A DNA stretch of 64,000 nt from Pseudevernia furfuracea (lineage: Eukaryota > Ascomycota > Lecanoromycetes > Lecanorales > Parmeliaceae): the NCBI GenBank assembly GCA_022315425.1, contig JAIUPT010000041.1:2356001-2420000 (forward strand). Reading direction: 5' to 3'. A program made the position numbers and the translations under genes. A model generated the notes under the pieces. It saw nothing but the letters and a program-made list of their open reading frames with translations. It had not been told where the DNA came from and did not search any database. This document shows positions 22,493 to 33,700 of this stretch, piece after piece (positions within the stretch are counted from its first letter, which is position 1; each line of letters begins with the position of its first letter).

Positions 22493-24857
22493 TTGACTAG
22501 TCCAGGATATCTGCTTGAGATCAACTGGGAGAATCCCTGTGAATGCAGTCGACTTGTGCAGTCATTGCGATCATTGCTCCGCAGCCTCTACGACGAAGTT
22601 GTATCGAAAATCGTCAGCGACTCCGTGGAGTTTCTGCAAGTGCAGAAGGCACCAGACGTCTCTTTTCTATCTATTGAGAATCACACAAGTCGAGCGCAGC
22701 AGCGACCGAGAGAAGAACTTGACAGTAACCAATCTCTTATCTTTGCTGTAGCGGGCTCCGGCAAAACGCAATCCATCTTCAACCAGTTAACCAAGACCTG
22801 GGGCCATTATTTAGTCTCTGGGCACGTGTCGAAAAGTTGTGACCATGAAGATCTAGCCTTGGTAAATCGTTCAGGAGCGTCTGCAGACACATTGTTTCTC
22901 TGTGATTTGATTGCAGAGTTGAAGCTGAAACTGAATGCTGACCTTTTAAAATTGGCCAATTACTACAGTGATGCAATCCGAGTTCTTCTAGCCAATCGAC
23001 AGAGGCTCCTAATTGAGTGAACTAAGCAGACGAAATCTCTACTCAAGAAGTCTAGTCTCTCTGAAACTGTTTACTAACTCTTGTTTTAGACGATTTGCAT
23101 AATAGTACACGATTTATTTTTACACACGTTTTAATTGCGTATACTCTTCAGTAGTCTAAGTGAGTCAGACATTATAACATATTCAACTTAGAAGAAATCT
23201 TTACGAATTATTCTTTATAAAGCTCAGAACGATATTAATTCCTTTTAAGACGAACAATCGTCGTTATAAACTTTTATAATAGCTATATTCGATTGAACAA
23301 GCACTCTTTCGATCTTCGAGACATCTTTAAAACTAAGAGAGTATCAAGAAGTAGTACGCATAGCGAGCTCTATTATTATCCCGCGCTCAGACGTTCGCAA
23401 GAATATGAGTTTGTTATTGCAGACGATTAGAGATCTTATGAACGAAGAAAAGTTAGAGATTTTTGCTTGTGAACTCATAGATAGAATTCTCGATAAGCTT
23501 GGCTCCGATTCGAAATGAATCGACATTACTCAATCAGATGCACTGATAGAAGTTTTTGACGACTTTTATTTTATGAAAGCACTTGAAAGGGTTACAAAAG
23601 AGGAGAATAAGCACAAACAAGAGCTGTTAAAGAACTAAAAGAACTTGATAATTTCCAGCTTAGATCGCTATCACAGTCAAAGATTCTCCGTCACGATTAC
23701 TAGTAAATTCACGAGAAAAGATTCTTTAACAAGAAATAATCTGAAAAGCTATCTAGACATCTACTAGACGTATGAGTGGGATTTGTCTAAACGAAGAACT
23801 GGTGAATACACTTCATATTTTAGCGAAGCGATTAACTTTGAGAAAGTGCTGCGTACAGAATACACGATCAGAACCTTGAACAAGAAAATGAACGAATTTG
23901 CTTTAATTTATTCGAGCGATCGATTTCGAGAGTTGCTGAAAGCTCATATAGAGCGAATGTTTAAAAGGATCGTCTACTTCAGTACTATCAACCAGCAGAC
24001 ATTAAAGTTGAAGAAACTCTGAAATATTGCATATCTCAAGGTCGAAGTTTTTCAAGTCGTTTAAGATACTTATGAAAGCAAAGATCTCTTTATGCGAGCA
24101 AAGACGATTATAAAAGGCTGCACTCATCTCATCTCAGCTGTAAAGGTCGCGACACTCTTTTGAGAAAAGTATTCCGGCGTACGAAAGAACATCGAGACTG
24201 AATCTCCGATTCTATGCGATATCACTAGACACAGCGTCCTGTTCTATGAACGGATCCGCTGATCAATACTATACATTAAACATGTACTGGCGCGGTTTCT
24301 TCGCCAGCTTCTCATGCCTAGCAGAGAGGACTTCAAACCAATTTCCAACCCTACGACCAAGCCCACTAATTGGACCAAAGACATAATAGGAGAGTCACTG
24401 AATTGGTTGAATCTTTTGAGGATTGGCGGCTCGGAATCTGCCCCATCTGACGCTTCAAGTGAGCTTGATAGCTTCTTCGAAGACACAATGAACTGAAAAC
24501 CGCAACGAAGCCAGGCTGATCGAAGGCCCGACGGCCAGACGAAGCTGTCTTTACGGGATGTAATTCAAGAGGCGACAATATAAACAGCAGAGCATATCAA
24601 AGAGTATTTGAAGCAAAGGATCGCTAGACTAAAGCATAATGATTATCATCTGCTTCTGAAAGATCTCTACGCCACAGCAGTCCGTGCAGACTTGACACAC
24701 AAGTCATATATCTTTTTCGACGACGAGTCTGCTCATATGATAAATGGTGATCGAAGGCTTTGCTGTCCTGCAGAGTGTGACTAATACGAGATAGAAACTA
24801 ACGAAATCGCTGATCTTGAATGCGATAATTGAGTATCTGCGAGTAAATAAAGTCGAG
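22493..24857 (+). pseudogene. P-loop NTPase-like host gene, 5' portion, split by a transposon nest
   Basis: A single frame runs from 22493 to the copia insertion at 24857 (about 790 codons). Its in-frame TGA/TAA/TAG codons are of the Trp/Gln type, with no frameshift seen. It contains a Walker A loop, AVAGSGKTQSIFNQLTKTWG (GSGKT at 22754-22768), then IRVLLANRQRLL. The middle region is helical (SDVRKNMSLLLQTIRDLMNE; LGSDSK followed by TGA), with later HVLARFLRQLLMPSREDF and SESAPSDASSELDSFFEDT. Near the break is a Walker B-like SYIFFDDESAHMI. Order and spacing resemble a group of large fungal P-loop proteins of unknown role, some grouped with crinkler-like NTPases; this assignment is tentative. 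The first in-frame ATG is not obvious. After the 5-bp target duplication the same frame resumes at 38841. Confidence 0.6.
24853..24857. repeat. Target-site duplication TCGAG (left) of copia copy 1
   Basis: TCGAG directly precedes the LTR start TGTCGAAC. The same five bases follow the 3' LTR at 38836-38840, as expected for LTR-retrotransposon integration into the P-loop gene. Confidence 0.9.
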
Positions 24858-25044
24858 TGTCGAACTATGTCTAGATCATTTTATACATGTTCTAGCGTCC
24901 TTTTATACATGTCGACTGCATATCGTAGTTTGCTTCTATATCGATGTTTATAACATTTGTTTATTATTTATAAGATCTTATATCTCATAAATCTTATTAT
25001 AGATTTATATACTTTTTATTCTTTATTCACTATAGTCTATAATA
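24858..25044 (+). repeat. 5' LTR of copia copy 1
   Basis: It starts TGTCGAACTATGTCTAG and ends ...TCTATAATA directly before GATTATAAGCTCG, the RIPed form of the tRNA primer site seen intact at 60366. Its length is 187 bp, against 198 bp in the younger copy, which has an extra GTCGACTACAT-like unit. Confidence 0.85.
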
Positions 25045-25791
25045 GATTATAAGCTCGATTAACATAAAAGATAAAATTTGGATCTATCTTTAAATTAATA
25101 TTCAGAATACTCTTTTAAAACATATTTAACTCACTTAGTCTATTTTATACTCTATTAATTTAGACGATATCTAAACAAATCGAATAATAGAATATTAATA
25201 AATTAACGTTTTCTTCGAAGTAGTAATTAGAGAAAGTCTTAACTATAATCGAAAAGATCTTTTTATATAAGAATAGATCTTTAATATTTATATTATCAAG
25301 CATTAGCTATATGATCTTAATATTAAATAAATTTAAGAATTAAGATCACTAATATAACTTTATTCTTAATATGTGTGAAATAATTAACATCGATAATATT
25401 CTAATTGAATACGATATTATATCTATTCAAATAAATAAGAAAATAGATAAGATCTTTAGCGAAAGAATCGTCTATTAAAAGATAATCAATAAAAATATTA
25501 ATAATAATATTCGTTTCTCGCTGAAATTAAAAGAACTAATTTATATCGCTAATATAATAAGTATCTATTAAATAATTTAATGACTTAGGAATTAATATAA
25601 ATTTAAAGAATATATCTTAAGAGAGATTTTATAACGTACGATAAGTCGTATTACTTTAAATAATTATAAAAATATAACGAATTAAGTAAAAATCATTAAG
25701 AAGAGTAAAGTCTCGCTTATAAAACTAAATTCGATTATTTTATAATGAATTATAACGATAATATTCTTATATAATCTCTTATCTTTTTATA

Positions 25792-26693
25792 TATTAGTCA
25801 AAAAGATATAAAAAGATATAAAATATAAACGTCTTATCTTATATTATGATATAATATAATATAAGATCTCTAGATTTTATATCATAATAAAATAATATAA
25901 GATTTTATTAATATTATATTATGAGACGATATAAATCTGAGATATCTTATATTATATTCTAAATGAAATATTTTAGTGACGAATAAGATAAAAATTCTGC
26001 TGAGAGCACTGCTAAGAGCATTACTAATTAGAATAATAATGTTAAAAATACTACTAACTAGAATAATAATGTCGAAAGCACTGTTAACTAGAATAATAAC
26101 TAGAATAGTGATGCTGAATTAAAAATAATAATAAAATACGCGAGACGAAAGAATAATGATTCGATGATCAGTCAACATAGACGCAATTGCGTATTATTAT
26201 TCGTCTTATTATTCGTTTTATTATTCTTCTTAGCGATGATCTTATTATTCTTCTTATTATTCTTCTCAGCGATGATCTCAGCGATATTCTCAGCGATGAT
26301 AGTAATAGTAATAGTAATAGTAATAGTAATAGTAATATTAATAGTAATAGTGACAGTGACAGTGATAGTGATAGTAATCTCAGTAGTGATCTTAGCATTA
26401 CTATTCTAGTTATTATTTTAATTATTATTCTAGTTATTATTCTAGTTAGTAGTGCTTTTAGCAGTGCTTTTAATAGAATTCTTATCTTATTCGTTACTAA
26501 GATATCTTATCTAGAATATAATATAAAATATTTTAGATTTATATCGTTTTATAAAATATTCTATTTAAATCTTATATTATATCTTTATAAAGATATAATA
26601 TTTAATCTCTCTTAATTTTATATTATATTATAATATAAGATTAGTTAAAATAGAATATTTCGTAAAATATATTATATCTTTTCGATTAATACT
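25792..26693. mobile_element. Fold-back element, copy 2, inside copia gag
   Basis: The ends read TTAGTCAAAAAGATATA (left) and TATATCTTTTCGATTAATA (right), inverted with respect to each other and shared with copy 3. Long inverted arms surround a centre with CGCGAGACG and GACGCAATTGCG. The right half has a (GTAATA)n tract at about 26298-26350. It sits between copia gag segments that correspond to about 61125 and 61142 of the younger copia, so about 20 bp of target is lost or unrecognisable. No transposase is present. Confidence 0.75.
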
Positions 26694-26930
26694 TTCGTAA
26701 TAAAGACGTTAACGAAAGATCTTTAAAATCTAATTTCGACGATATATATAAAAGAGTTTTAAATAGAGAGCGAAGATAGAAGATCTTAATTATTAATTAA
26801 TTCAATTTTAAGATCTTAAAGATCGTTAAAAAGATAAATTCGACTAATAACTTCAACTTTAATTTTAATTTTAAGTCGAAGTCTTAAGAAAAAGACGAAG
26901 ATAAGAGAATTAAGTGTAGCGAATAACTAA

Positions 26931-28095
26931 CAACGAGATTCAGCTATACGTGCTGTCGACTACGAACCTGCTATCGCTATAAACAACGGCCTAGCGTTGC
27001 TTGCAGTGTGTAACAGAGTCAAGTGATCTCAGAGAGATAAAAACGATACGACGATACGACGACGCGACGCGAGCGAGATCAGCAGTAGCAACAGCAACAA
27101 CGAACGAACGAAAATAAATCTCGCAGCAACGCGCTCACTTTGCGTCTAAGAAGTGTCGAGTGACTAGAGATAAAAGACATATTAACAGCTGATTACTTCA
27201 CATCAGCTACGCGAGAGCGTGTGACTTCGATATGATCGAAGAAATTATAAATATTTATCTTCTCTCTCACGATGCTCGCTTCGAGAATATAACGCAACGA
27301 AAACAACGAAAAACAAAGTCGAAATAGTTTAGATTATGCTCATATCAAGAAGATACTCAACTCTCGCTCTCGCTGTCGCGTGCGTTCGTACGTCTATCGC
27401 GCTCTATTCTTAACGATAACATCTATTCTTTTATAGAGTCTTCTCGACATATTTATTATAGAATTTACTCTCTAATAACGTCAATTATCGAAGCAGTAAC
27501 GATACGTAATCGATATTCTTTATCTCGATATTCTATTTCTCTCGTTAAATCTCGCTCTAAGATCTAACGTTAATTATAACTATCGATCTTCTTATTCGAT
27601 AGTTGAACGTAAATATAGAAGCGTAAGTTCTCGAGTCTCTCGAATAACTTATATTATTACTAAAATCGACCTCGTTCATCGAGATTAATAATATCAGACT
27701 AATTACGAAGTGAGTCGTAATTATATTATCTCAATATCGTCTTTCTTTTATATAGTGTAGTCGTTATAACTATATCAGTCGCGATCTCGTCGCGCAACGT
27801 CGTGATTCAGTATATCACGCAGTTAGATTAGACTTTTTGATCAATTCGAAAAGCAGACAACGTCCTTATCGTACAATCAGTCAAGATCTGAATATCATAA
27901 TACTCAGTGTGATATGCAGCGTGCGTCTGAGTAAAAAGTAAGAATTTTTATTTTGAGTGACACGTACGCTAGACGACGACACTTAAAGGTTTCTCTTACG
28001 TATACAATGATACAGAAAATCATTATCTACGAAGTAGTTCGTAATTATCTTTCGCAGTTTAGATAGAAACGAGTATAAAAATCAAATCAAATCAA
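26931..28095 (+). mobile_element. 1.17-kb insert in copia gag, non-LTR-like
   Basis: The copia sequence is interrupted within the zinc-knuckle region. Imperfect copies of the target, AAGTGTAGCGAATAACTA (from 26913) and AAGTGTAACGAATATAATTA (from 28096), flank the insert as a 17-20-bp direct repeat. The 3' end is (ATCAA)n-like, AATCAAATCAAATCAAA at about 28079-28095. Long variable TSDs with a simple 3' tail suit target-primed (LINE or SINE) integration. The 5' part is less AT-rich than its surroundings and has ACGATACGACGATACGACG-type repeats. No reverse-transcriptase frame is visible, so it is either a truncated LINE or a SINE-like element. Confidence 0.45.
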
Positions 28096-28415
28096 AAGTG
28101 TAACGAATATAATTAATTTCATAAAGAAGACTATTAAATAACTCACTTAAATAAGACTAATTAAATCTAACGTGACAAAAATAAAGATAGACTAATCGAG
28201 TTTTAAAAGAAGAAGTTTAAAAAGAAGAATAAGAATAAAGAAAAGAAAAAGATCTATTATATTATAAACGTTAATATCAAAAACTTTGACTTTTACTTTG
28301 ACTTCGTAGTCTTCTTATATTATATATACTTTATAATCTAATATTATAAAGATTTAATTTTATTGAACGAATTAATTAAGATAAAGATCTATAACAAAGA
28401 AATAGTGTATATAAT

Positions 28416-28621
28416 TGTTACGAGCGTACCCCGCATCCCTTGGTGACACCTGCCTGTGTTAGCATTCCTTTGTTGACACACTATCCCTTTTAGACTTAGC
28501 GTGCCTTGGCAGGTTCACTCAGCCATACATATATGGCCCTCCCTCCCAGTACATAGTTGTTCTATATCTAGTTGTCTTATTCAATACACCTACATGACTT
28601 GACTCTGTACTGGTCCTGACA
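28416..28621 (+). repeat. 5' LTR of gypsy A
   Basis: It is 206 bp, from TGTTACGAGCG to ...GTCCTGACA. A TATA-like CATACATATATGG lies at about 28524-28536. It is about 30-40 bp before ATCTAGTTGT at 28566, the predicted RNA start implied by the self-priming match. The LTR differs from the 3' copy at three positions only. Confidence 0.95.
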
Positions 28622-28623
28622 CT

Positions 28624-28633
28624 ACAACTAGAT
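28624..28633 (+). promoter_or_regulatory. Self-priming primer-binding site of gypsy A
   Basis: ACAACTAGAT begins two bases after the LTR and is the exact reverse complement of ATCTAGTTGT at 28566-28575 inside the LTR (also present in the 3' LTR). No TGG-starting tRNA primer site is found after the LTR. In the Tf1/sushi group of chromodomain elements the 5' end of the RNA folds back onto such a site and primes reverse transcription. The match predicts transcription start near 28566. Confidence 0.7.
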
Positions 28634-29338
28634 CACCCTCACTCCATTCGTGACAGCAATCGAATTCAAAGAAGTTGACTGACAGAAGCTTTGTCAAGAA
28701 CTTAGTATTGGTGAGACATCGTATCCCTGAGTTAGCCTACCATACAGGCAAATCGTTTTCAAGGCGAAAAACGGTCTCGTGAACAGTCAGAGAATAAAGA
28801 ATAGCTGGAACATTCGTAAGGTTAGCGAATCATAAAGAAATCACCAAAACCAACCACCACAAAACATTTTTCAACCACACACCCAAACCGAGTTCTGAAC
28901 GTCTCATTCCAAGGACAAAACGTTCCAACACAAGGGGTTTGAAGGGCGCCCAATTCGGTTAACAAACGCCTTCACAGTACCCTCCGCAAGAAAACCTTCT
29001 CTGGGGTTGATACTCCTTCTCTGCCCGCAGATTCTGCCCCGCCTGGGCTTCACACCTGAATTTGTCAACAGATCACCCCTTCAGGATAACACCTTCACAA
29101 AGAACACACTTTAAAGCATTCACATTCTTTGCTAGGTGTCAAACGGTCAGCAAATAAAAAAGTTGCACGAGAAACAAAGAAACTCGGATCCCCGCAGCTT
29201 CTTGACATTTTTTCTTTCAACACCGGAACAAGAGTGGAAACACTTTGATCCTCTCTAACACTTCCTGCCTGGCTGTCACCTTACTTCACGGAGTAACTTG
29301 ATCGCTCTCTCCTTCCCTCCTCAGCGAAATCTTTCAAC

Positions 29339-30697
29339 ATGACAAAGAACGCCATTCAAGACCCCGACGCCCTCAACGAGGTGAGGAAACAATACAAGGA
29401 CAGACGCACCTCAGTGATGCCCCAGCGGGATGATGACGTCGACATCATAGACGCCTGGCAAATATTCAGTATCGACCAGTTGCAACTATGGACTCAAAAT
29501 CGGCCAACCGAAGTCATGAAAATGCTAGAAGACCTTCGCTTCCAACGAGATCAATGTCTTCATGTAGCCGCCAAGTATGACACTATGAGTCAGAAGAAGG
29601 TCGACTTGGAACAGGAACGGGACCTCCTCAAGGCTGATAATGTCCAACTCGAAAACAACCTCATGAAGTGTCATAACACCATTCGCGACTACAAGAGGAA
29701 GTATCTAGACGCATCACAGCAACAACTCAATGCCCCTCATCCGGCTGTTAAGCAAGCTGAGTCTGAACCTTTCTCCCCCGCTGGAGTTCCCTCTGCAACA
29801 CGCAAGAAGGACAAAACCACTCGCATGCCAGATCCAGCGATGTTTACAAATGGCGACGACCCTACTTGGGACGCCTGGTTCAACGCTATGCTGGACAAAC
29901 TCATAGTTAATGCGAACCACTATCCAACGGAGCGGTCACGAATTATCTATGTAGTCAATCGAGTCGGAGACAAGGCAGCCAAGATAGTGGCACTACGCCG
30001 TCAACCCGAGTCATCCAATCCCTATTTGACCGTCAAAGACGTCATGGATGACCTCGCTGACGCCTACAAGGACATTGATCGTATCGAAAACGCAATGCGA
30101 GAATACGACTCTCTGAGGCAGAACCCAGCGCAGACTTTCCGCGATTTCTACTCAGATTTCAAGCTGTTAGGCGGAGAACTCGCTTACAATGAGACTCACC
30201 TAATGCATGATCTCCCAAAGAAGTTGAATCCTAAACTTTACACCAAATTCAGCGGTGTCAGCGGCCTCAATGAACAGTTTACCTCCCTCACAGCAATGAG
30301 GGACTACCTGATCAAGACGGACAACGCCATGCGTGCCAAGGACCTTGACGACAAACAGGTTGAGATTTCAAAGAAGATCTATACGTCTCGCTCCGGCCTT
30401 TCTTCAACCTATGTCGTTCCAGCAAGACGTGTCACTCCCGTTACTACATCGGCTACACCGGCCACCCCTGCAAGCAAGACACCTTCCGCCCCTGTGGTGA
30501 AGGAAGAGTATATATGCTTTCAATGTGAACGCCCAGGCCATCAGAAGAGGGACTGCCCAAATGAGCAGACCCAGGCCGGAAAAAAGGCCGCACTGGACGC
30601 CAGAGTACACGCCATGGACGCTTACGACACTGAGAACCCCATTGACGACGATGAGGAGTATCACGATGCTAACTCTTCCGACTCGGGAAACGCCTAG
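29339..30697 (+). CDS. gag: Gag protein of gypsy A
   Basis: This intact 452-residue ORF starts at the ATG at 29339, after a 700-bp leader. Residues about 85-125 form a predicted coiled coil (VDLEQERDLLKADNVQLENN). About 165-310 is the retrotransposon Gag region (WDAWFNAMLDKLIVN; FRDFYSDFKLLGG). Near residue 395 is a CCHC zinc knuckle, CFQCERPGHQKRDC, for RNA packaging. The acidic C-terminus ends at TAG 30695-30697, six codons after the -1 frame opens. Gag builds the virus-like particle. This is the only element ORF in the window without a premature stop. Its stop lies inside the frameshift signal that leads to pol. Confidence 0.95.
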   Translation: MTKNAIQDPDALNEVRKQYKDRRTSVMPQRDDDVDIIDAWQIFSIDQLQLWTQNRPTEVMKMLEDLRFQRDQCLHVAAKYDTMSQKKVDLEQERDLLKADNVQLENNLMKCHNTIRDYKRKYLDASQQQLNAPHPAVKQAESEPFSPAGVPSATRKKDKTTRMPDPAMFTNGDDPTWDAWFNAMLDKLIVNANHYPTERSRIIYVVNRVGDKAAKIVALRRQPESSNPYLTVKDVMDDLADAYKDIDRIENAMREYDSLRQNPAQTFRDFYSDFKLLGGELAYNETHLMHDLPKKLNPKLYTKFSGVSGLNEQFTSLTAMRDYLIKTDNAMRAKDLDDKQVEISKKIYTSRSGLSSTYVVPARRVTPVTTSATPATPASKTPSAPVVKEEYICFQCERPGHQKRDCPNEQTQAGKKAALDARVHAMDAYDTENPIDDDEEYHDANSSDSGNA

Positions 30698-30723
30698 CCT
30701 CTTTCAAAGACACGGAAAGAGGC
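30685..30723 (+). promoter_or_regulatory. Programmed -1 ribosomal frameshift signal, gag to pol
   Basis: The heptamer G GGA AAC (30685-30691) is in the gag reading phase (GGA 30686-30688, AAC 30689-30691), the X XXY YYZ arrangement of -1 slippery sites. Five nucleotides later a perfect 9-bp hairpin follows: GCCTCTTTC (30697-30705), loop AAAGACACG, GAAAGAGGC (30715-30723). The gag stop TAG (30695-30697) overlaps the first stem base. A -1 slip enters the pol frame at 30691, which is exactly the frame of the protease onward. Heptamer, spacer, stem and frames all agree. Confidence 0.88.
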
Positions 30724-33700
30724 AACGACGAAGTGTGCCTAGTGAATACTCCCAACGATCCATTGACACGCCGTCCATTCCGGACAGTGACTACACTATT
30801 CTCACAGGACAAGAAATGCGTTTTCAAGGACACCCTGATCGACAGCGGCTGCACGGGGGCCAACACCGTTCTTAATGAGTCTCGCGTGGCCCAAGCATGC
30901 AAAGAATTGAAACTCGAAGTAGTCTCACTGTCTGTACCCAAGCCATTGCGAGACTATAATGAAAAACTGTCCAAGAGACCTATTACACACTATCTCCTTT
31001 CTGAACTGAACGTCAATGATCATAGGGAAGGAATATGCCTCATGTTGATCGCTCCCATACAACACGACTTGATATTGAATAAACCATGAATAAACAAGCA
31101 TAAAGTCTTGCTGGATATGTTAAAGAACAAGATTCTATTCGTGCCCGATCGTTGCGAGCACGATGGGAATCAAACGTTATCATCGAAGGATTTGTCTTTC
31201 TTGCCTACACCAAGTCCACCAAGTTCATCAATACCTCCCTCACCTACTCTCAAGCGACCTCCGACTCCTACGTGCGAAGACGAGGGCTACGAGACCGCCT
31301 TCGAGTCATTATCCTCCTCTGAGCAGCCTTCTAAACCACGAAGAACTTCTAGTTCAAGAGCCGCAAAGAAACAACGAACCTCGTCACCAGATGCACTAAA
31401 TATCGTAGAAATAGAAGCACCTGCGTTTCACATGCTGACAAGTAATAAGACAAACAAGTTGTTCAGCATAACACCAAGCGAGATTTATAACTCTGCACCG
31501 CCACCGTTCGTTCGAAACTCGCGGATACCAGTCAATGAACCGTGCCCATACCATTCGAAACTCAAATACAAGAAATGCTGTGAATCATACACGGTTGTCC
31601 GAGTCAATAACACGAAGGAATTAACCCCCGAGGACGTCAAGAAGAAGTTACCGAAGAAATACCATGACTTCTTGAACGTATTCGACAGGTCTAAGGCAGA
31701 CGAATTACCTCCCCACCGAGAATGTGATCACAAATTGAAATTTATAGACGGGGCTGACAAGGCAAAACTTCCTCGCAGCCGCATCTATCTCATTTCGAGC
31801 CCAAAGTTGAAACAGGTCAAGAAGTATTTGAACGAGCATTTGAAGAAAGGCTTCATAGTCCCCAGCCAAGCACCATTCGCCTCCCTCATACTATTCGCTG
31901 AGAAGTCAAATGATGGCCTGCGGTTTTGTGTCGACTACAGAAGACTCAATCAAATAACCAAGAGGAACCGCTATTCCATTCCCCTCATAGATGAAGTTCT
32001 GATCAGAATTCAGGATTGCAAGTACATGACACGCCTGAATATCATAGCAGCATTCAACAAACTCCGAATGCACTCGGATAGCGAAGATTTCACTACCTTT
32101 ATCATCTCTCTTGAGACATACAAGTATCGAGTGTTGCCATTCGGACTGATCAATGGGCCCGCCAACTATCAGCAATACATGAATGATATTCTTTTCGACT
32201 ACCTCAATGACTTCTGTCAGGTATACCTGGACGACATTCTCATTTACAGCAAAATCAAGAAGGAACACGTCAAACATGTTCGACTTATCCTTCAGAGACT
32301 ACGAGAGGCCGACCTACAAGTAGACATTCTCAAGTGCGAATTCCACGTCCAAGAGATCAAATTCTTGGGGCTTCTCATATCCACCGAAGGATTACGAATG
32401 AACCCGAGTAAAGTTGACGCGGTGGTCGACTGGAGTACACCGACCAACCTCAAGGAAACTCAGTCATTCGTTGGCTTTTGCAATTTTTATAGACGATTTA
32501 TCAAGAACTTCTCAAAGATTGTTAAATCACTGGTCCGCCTCACACGCAAAGACGTCATTTTTGAGTGGTCTACTGCATGTCAGCAAGCATTCAATCAACT
32601 CAAAATAGTTGTCACCCAGGCCCCAGCCCTGCGTCATTTTGACAGGTCCAAAGAAGTCATACTCGAGACTGACTCTTCCGATTACGTCAACGGTGGGGTT
32701 CTTTCCCAATATGACGACGAAGGACTCTTACACCCGATTGCCTTCTACAGCAAGAACCTCACACCGACAGAATGCAACTATCAAATCTACGACAAGGAGT
32801 TGCTGACAATTATCCGTTGCCTCGAGCATTGACGACCCGAATTGAAATGCACAGACGTCCCAGTCAAGATCTTCACTGATCACAAGGGCCTAATGTATTT
32901 CGCCGAAGGACGAGACCTCAGCCGTAGATAGGCCCGCTATTTGAATATGCTGTCCGAGTACAATATCAAAATCGTCTACAGGCCTGGCCCACAAAACGTT
33001 AAGGCAGACGCCCTTACCAGAATGGCTGGATCAAAACCAAGCAGTCCCAACGACGAAAGGGTTCGACAACAGTATCAAACCATTCTGACCCCGGACCGCT
33101 TGAAACTCGACGACACGGAATACGCTATCAATGCAATTGATGACCTCATTTATCATAGGGTAGTCATTGCCAACAAGGATGACGAGGAGTGCTCTGAGAT
33201 TCGCGACGCTATTGCCGAAGGCAAGGAGAAACTGAATGACATCACCCTAGTCAAATGCTCGGTGAACGACGGCATACTGTATCACAAGGACAGGCTATGA
33301 GTCCCCCAGCAAATGTACACTGACCTCATTACCGAGATCCATGACCAACCCGCTTGCGGTCACCCAGGGGTTAACCGAACATACGAGTTGCTCCGTCGTG
33401 AATACTACTGGCGAGGCATGAAGAACACCGTGACCACTTACATTCGCAACTGCTACAAATGTCAGAGGTCCAAGACGTCTAGAGACCGCGAACACGGCCT
33501 AATTCAGCCCCTCCCAATCCCACAGAAACGTTGACAGGACATATCCATGGATTTTATCGTCGGGCTGCCACAATCGGAAGGACATAACGCCATTTTTGTC
33601 GTAGTGAACCGGCTGACCAAGGAACGTCACTACATTCCATGCACTGCCACTAACGAAGGCACCTCAGCCGAATACACTGCGGAAATGCTCGTCGACCATG

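Noticed and set aside
26164..26615. Ser/Asn/Asp-repeat and Ile/Val-repeat ORFs
   Set aside because: They are translations of the (GTAATA)n arms of the fold-back element.
31906..32277. Minus-strand ORFs opposite gypsy A pol and other retroelement frames
   Set aside because: They mirror the coding strand of recognised domains and have no motif of their own.
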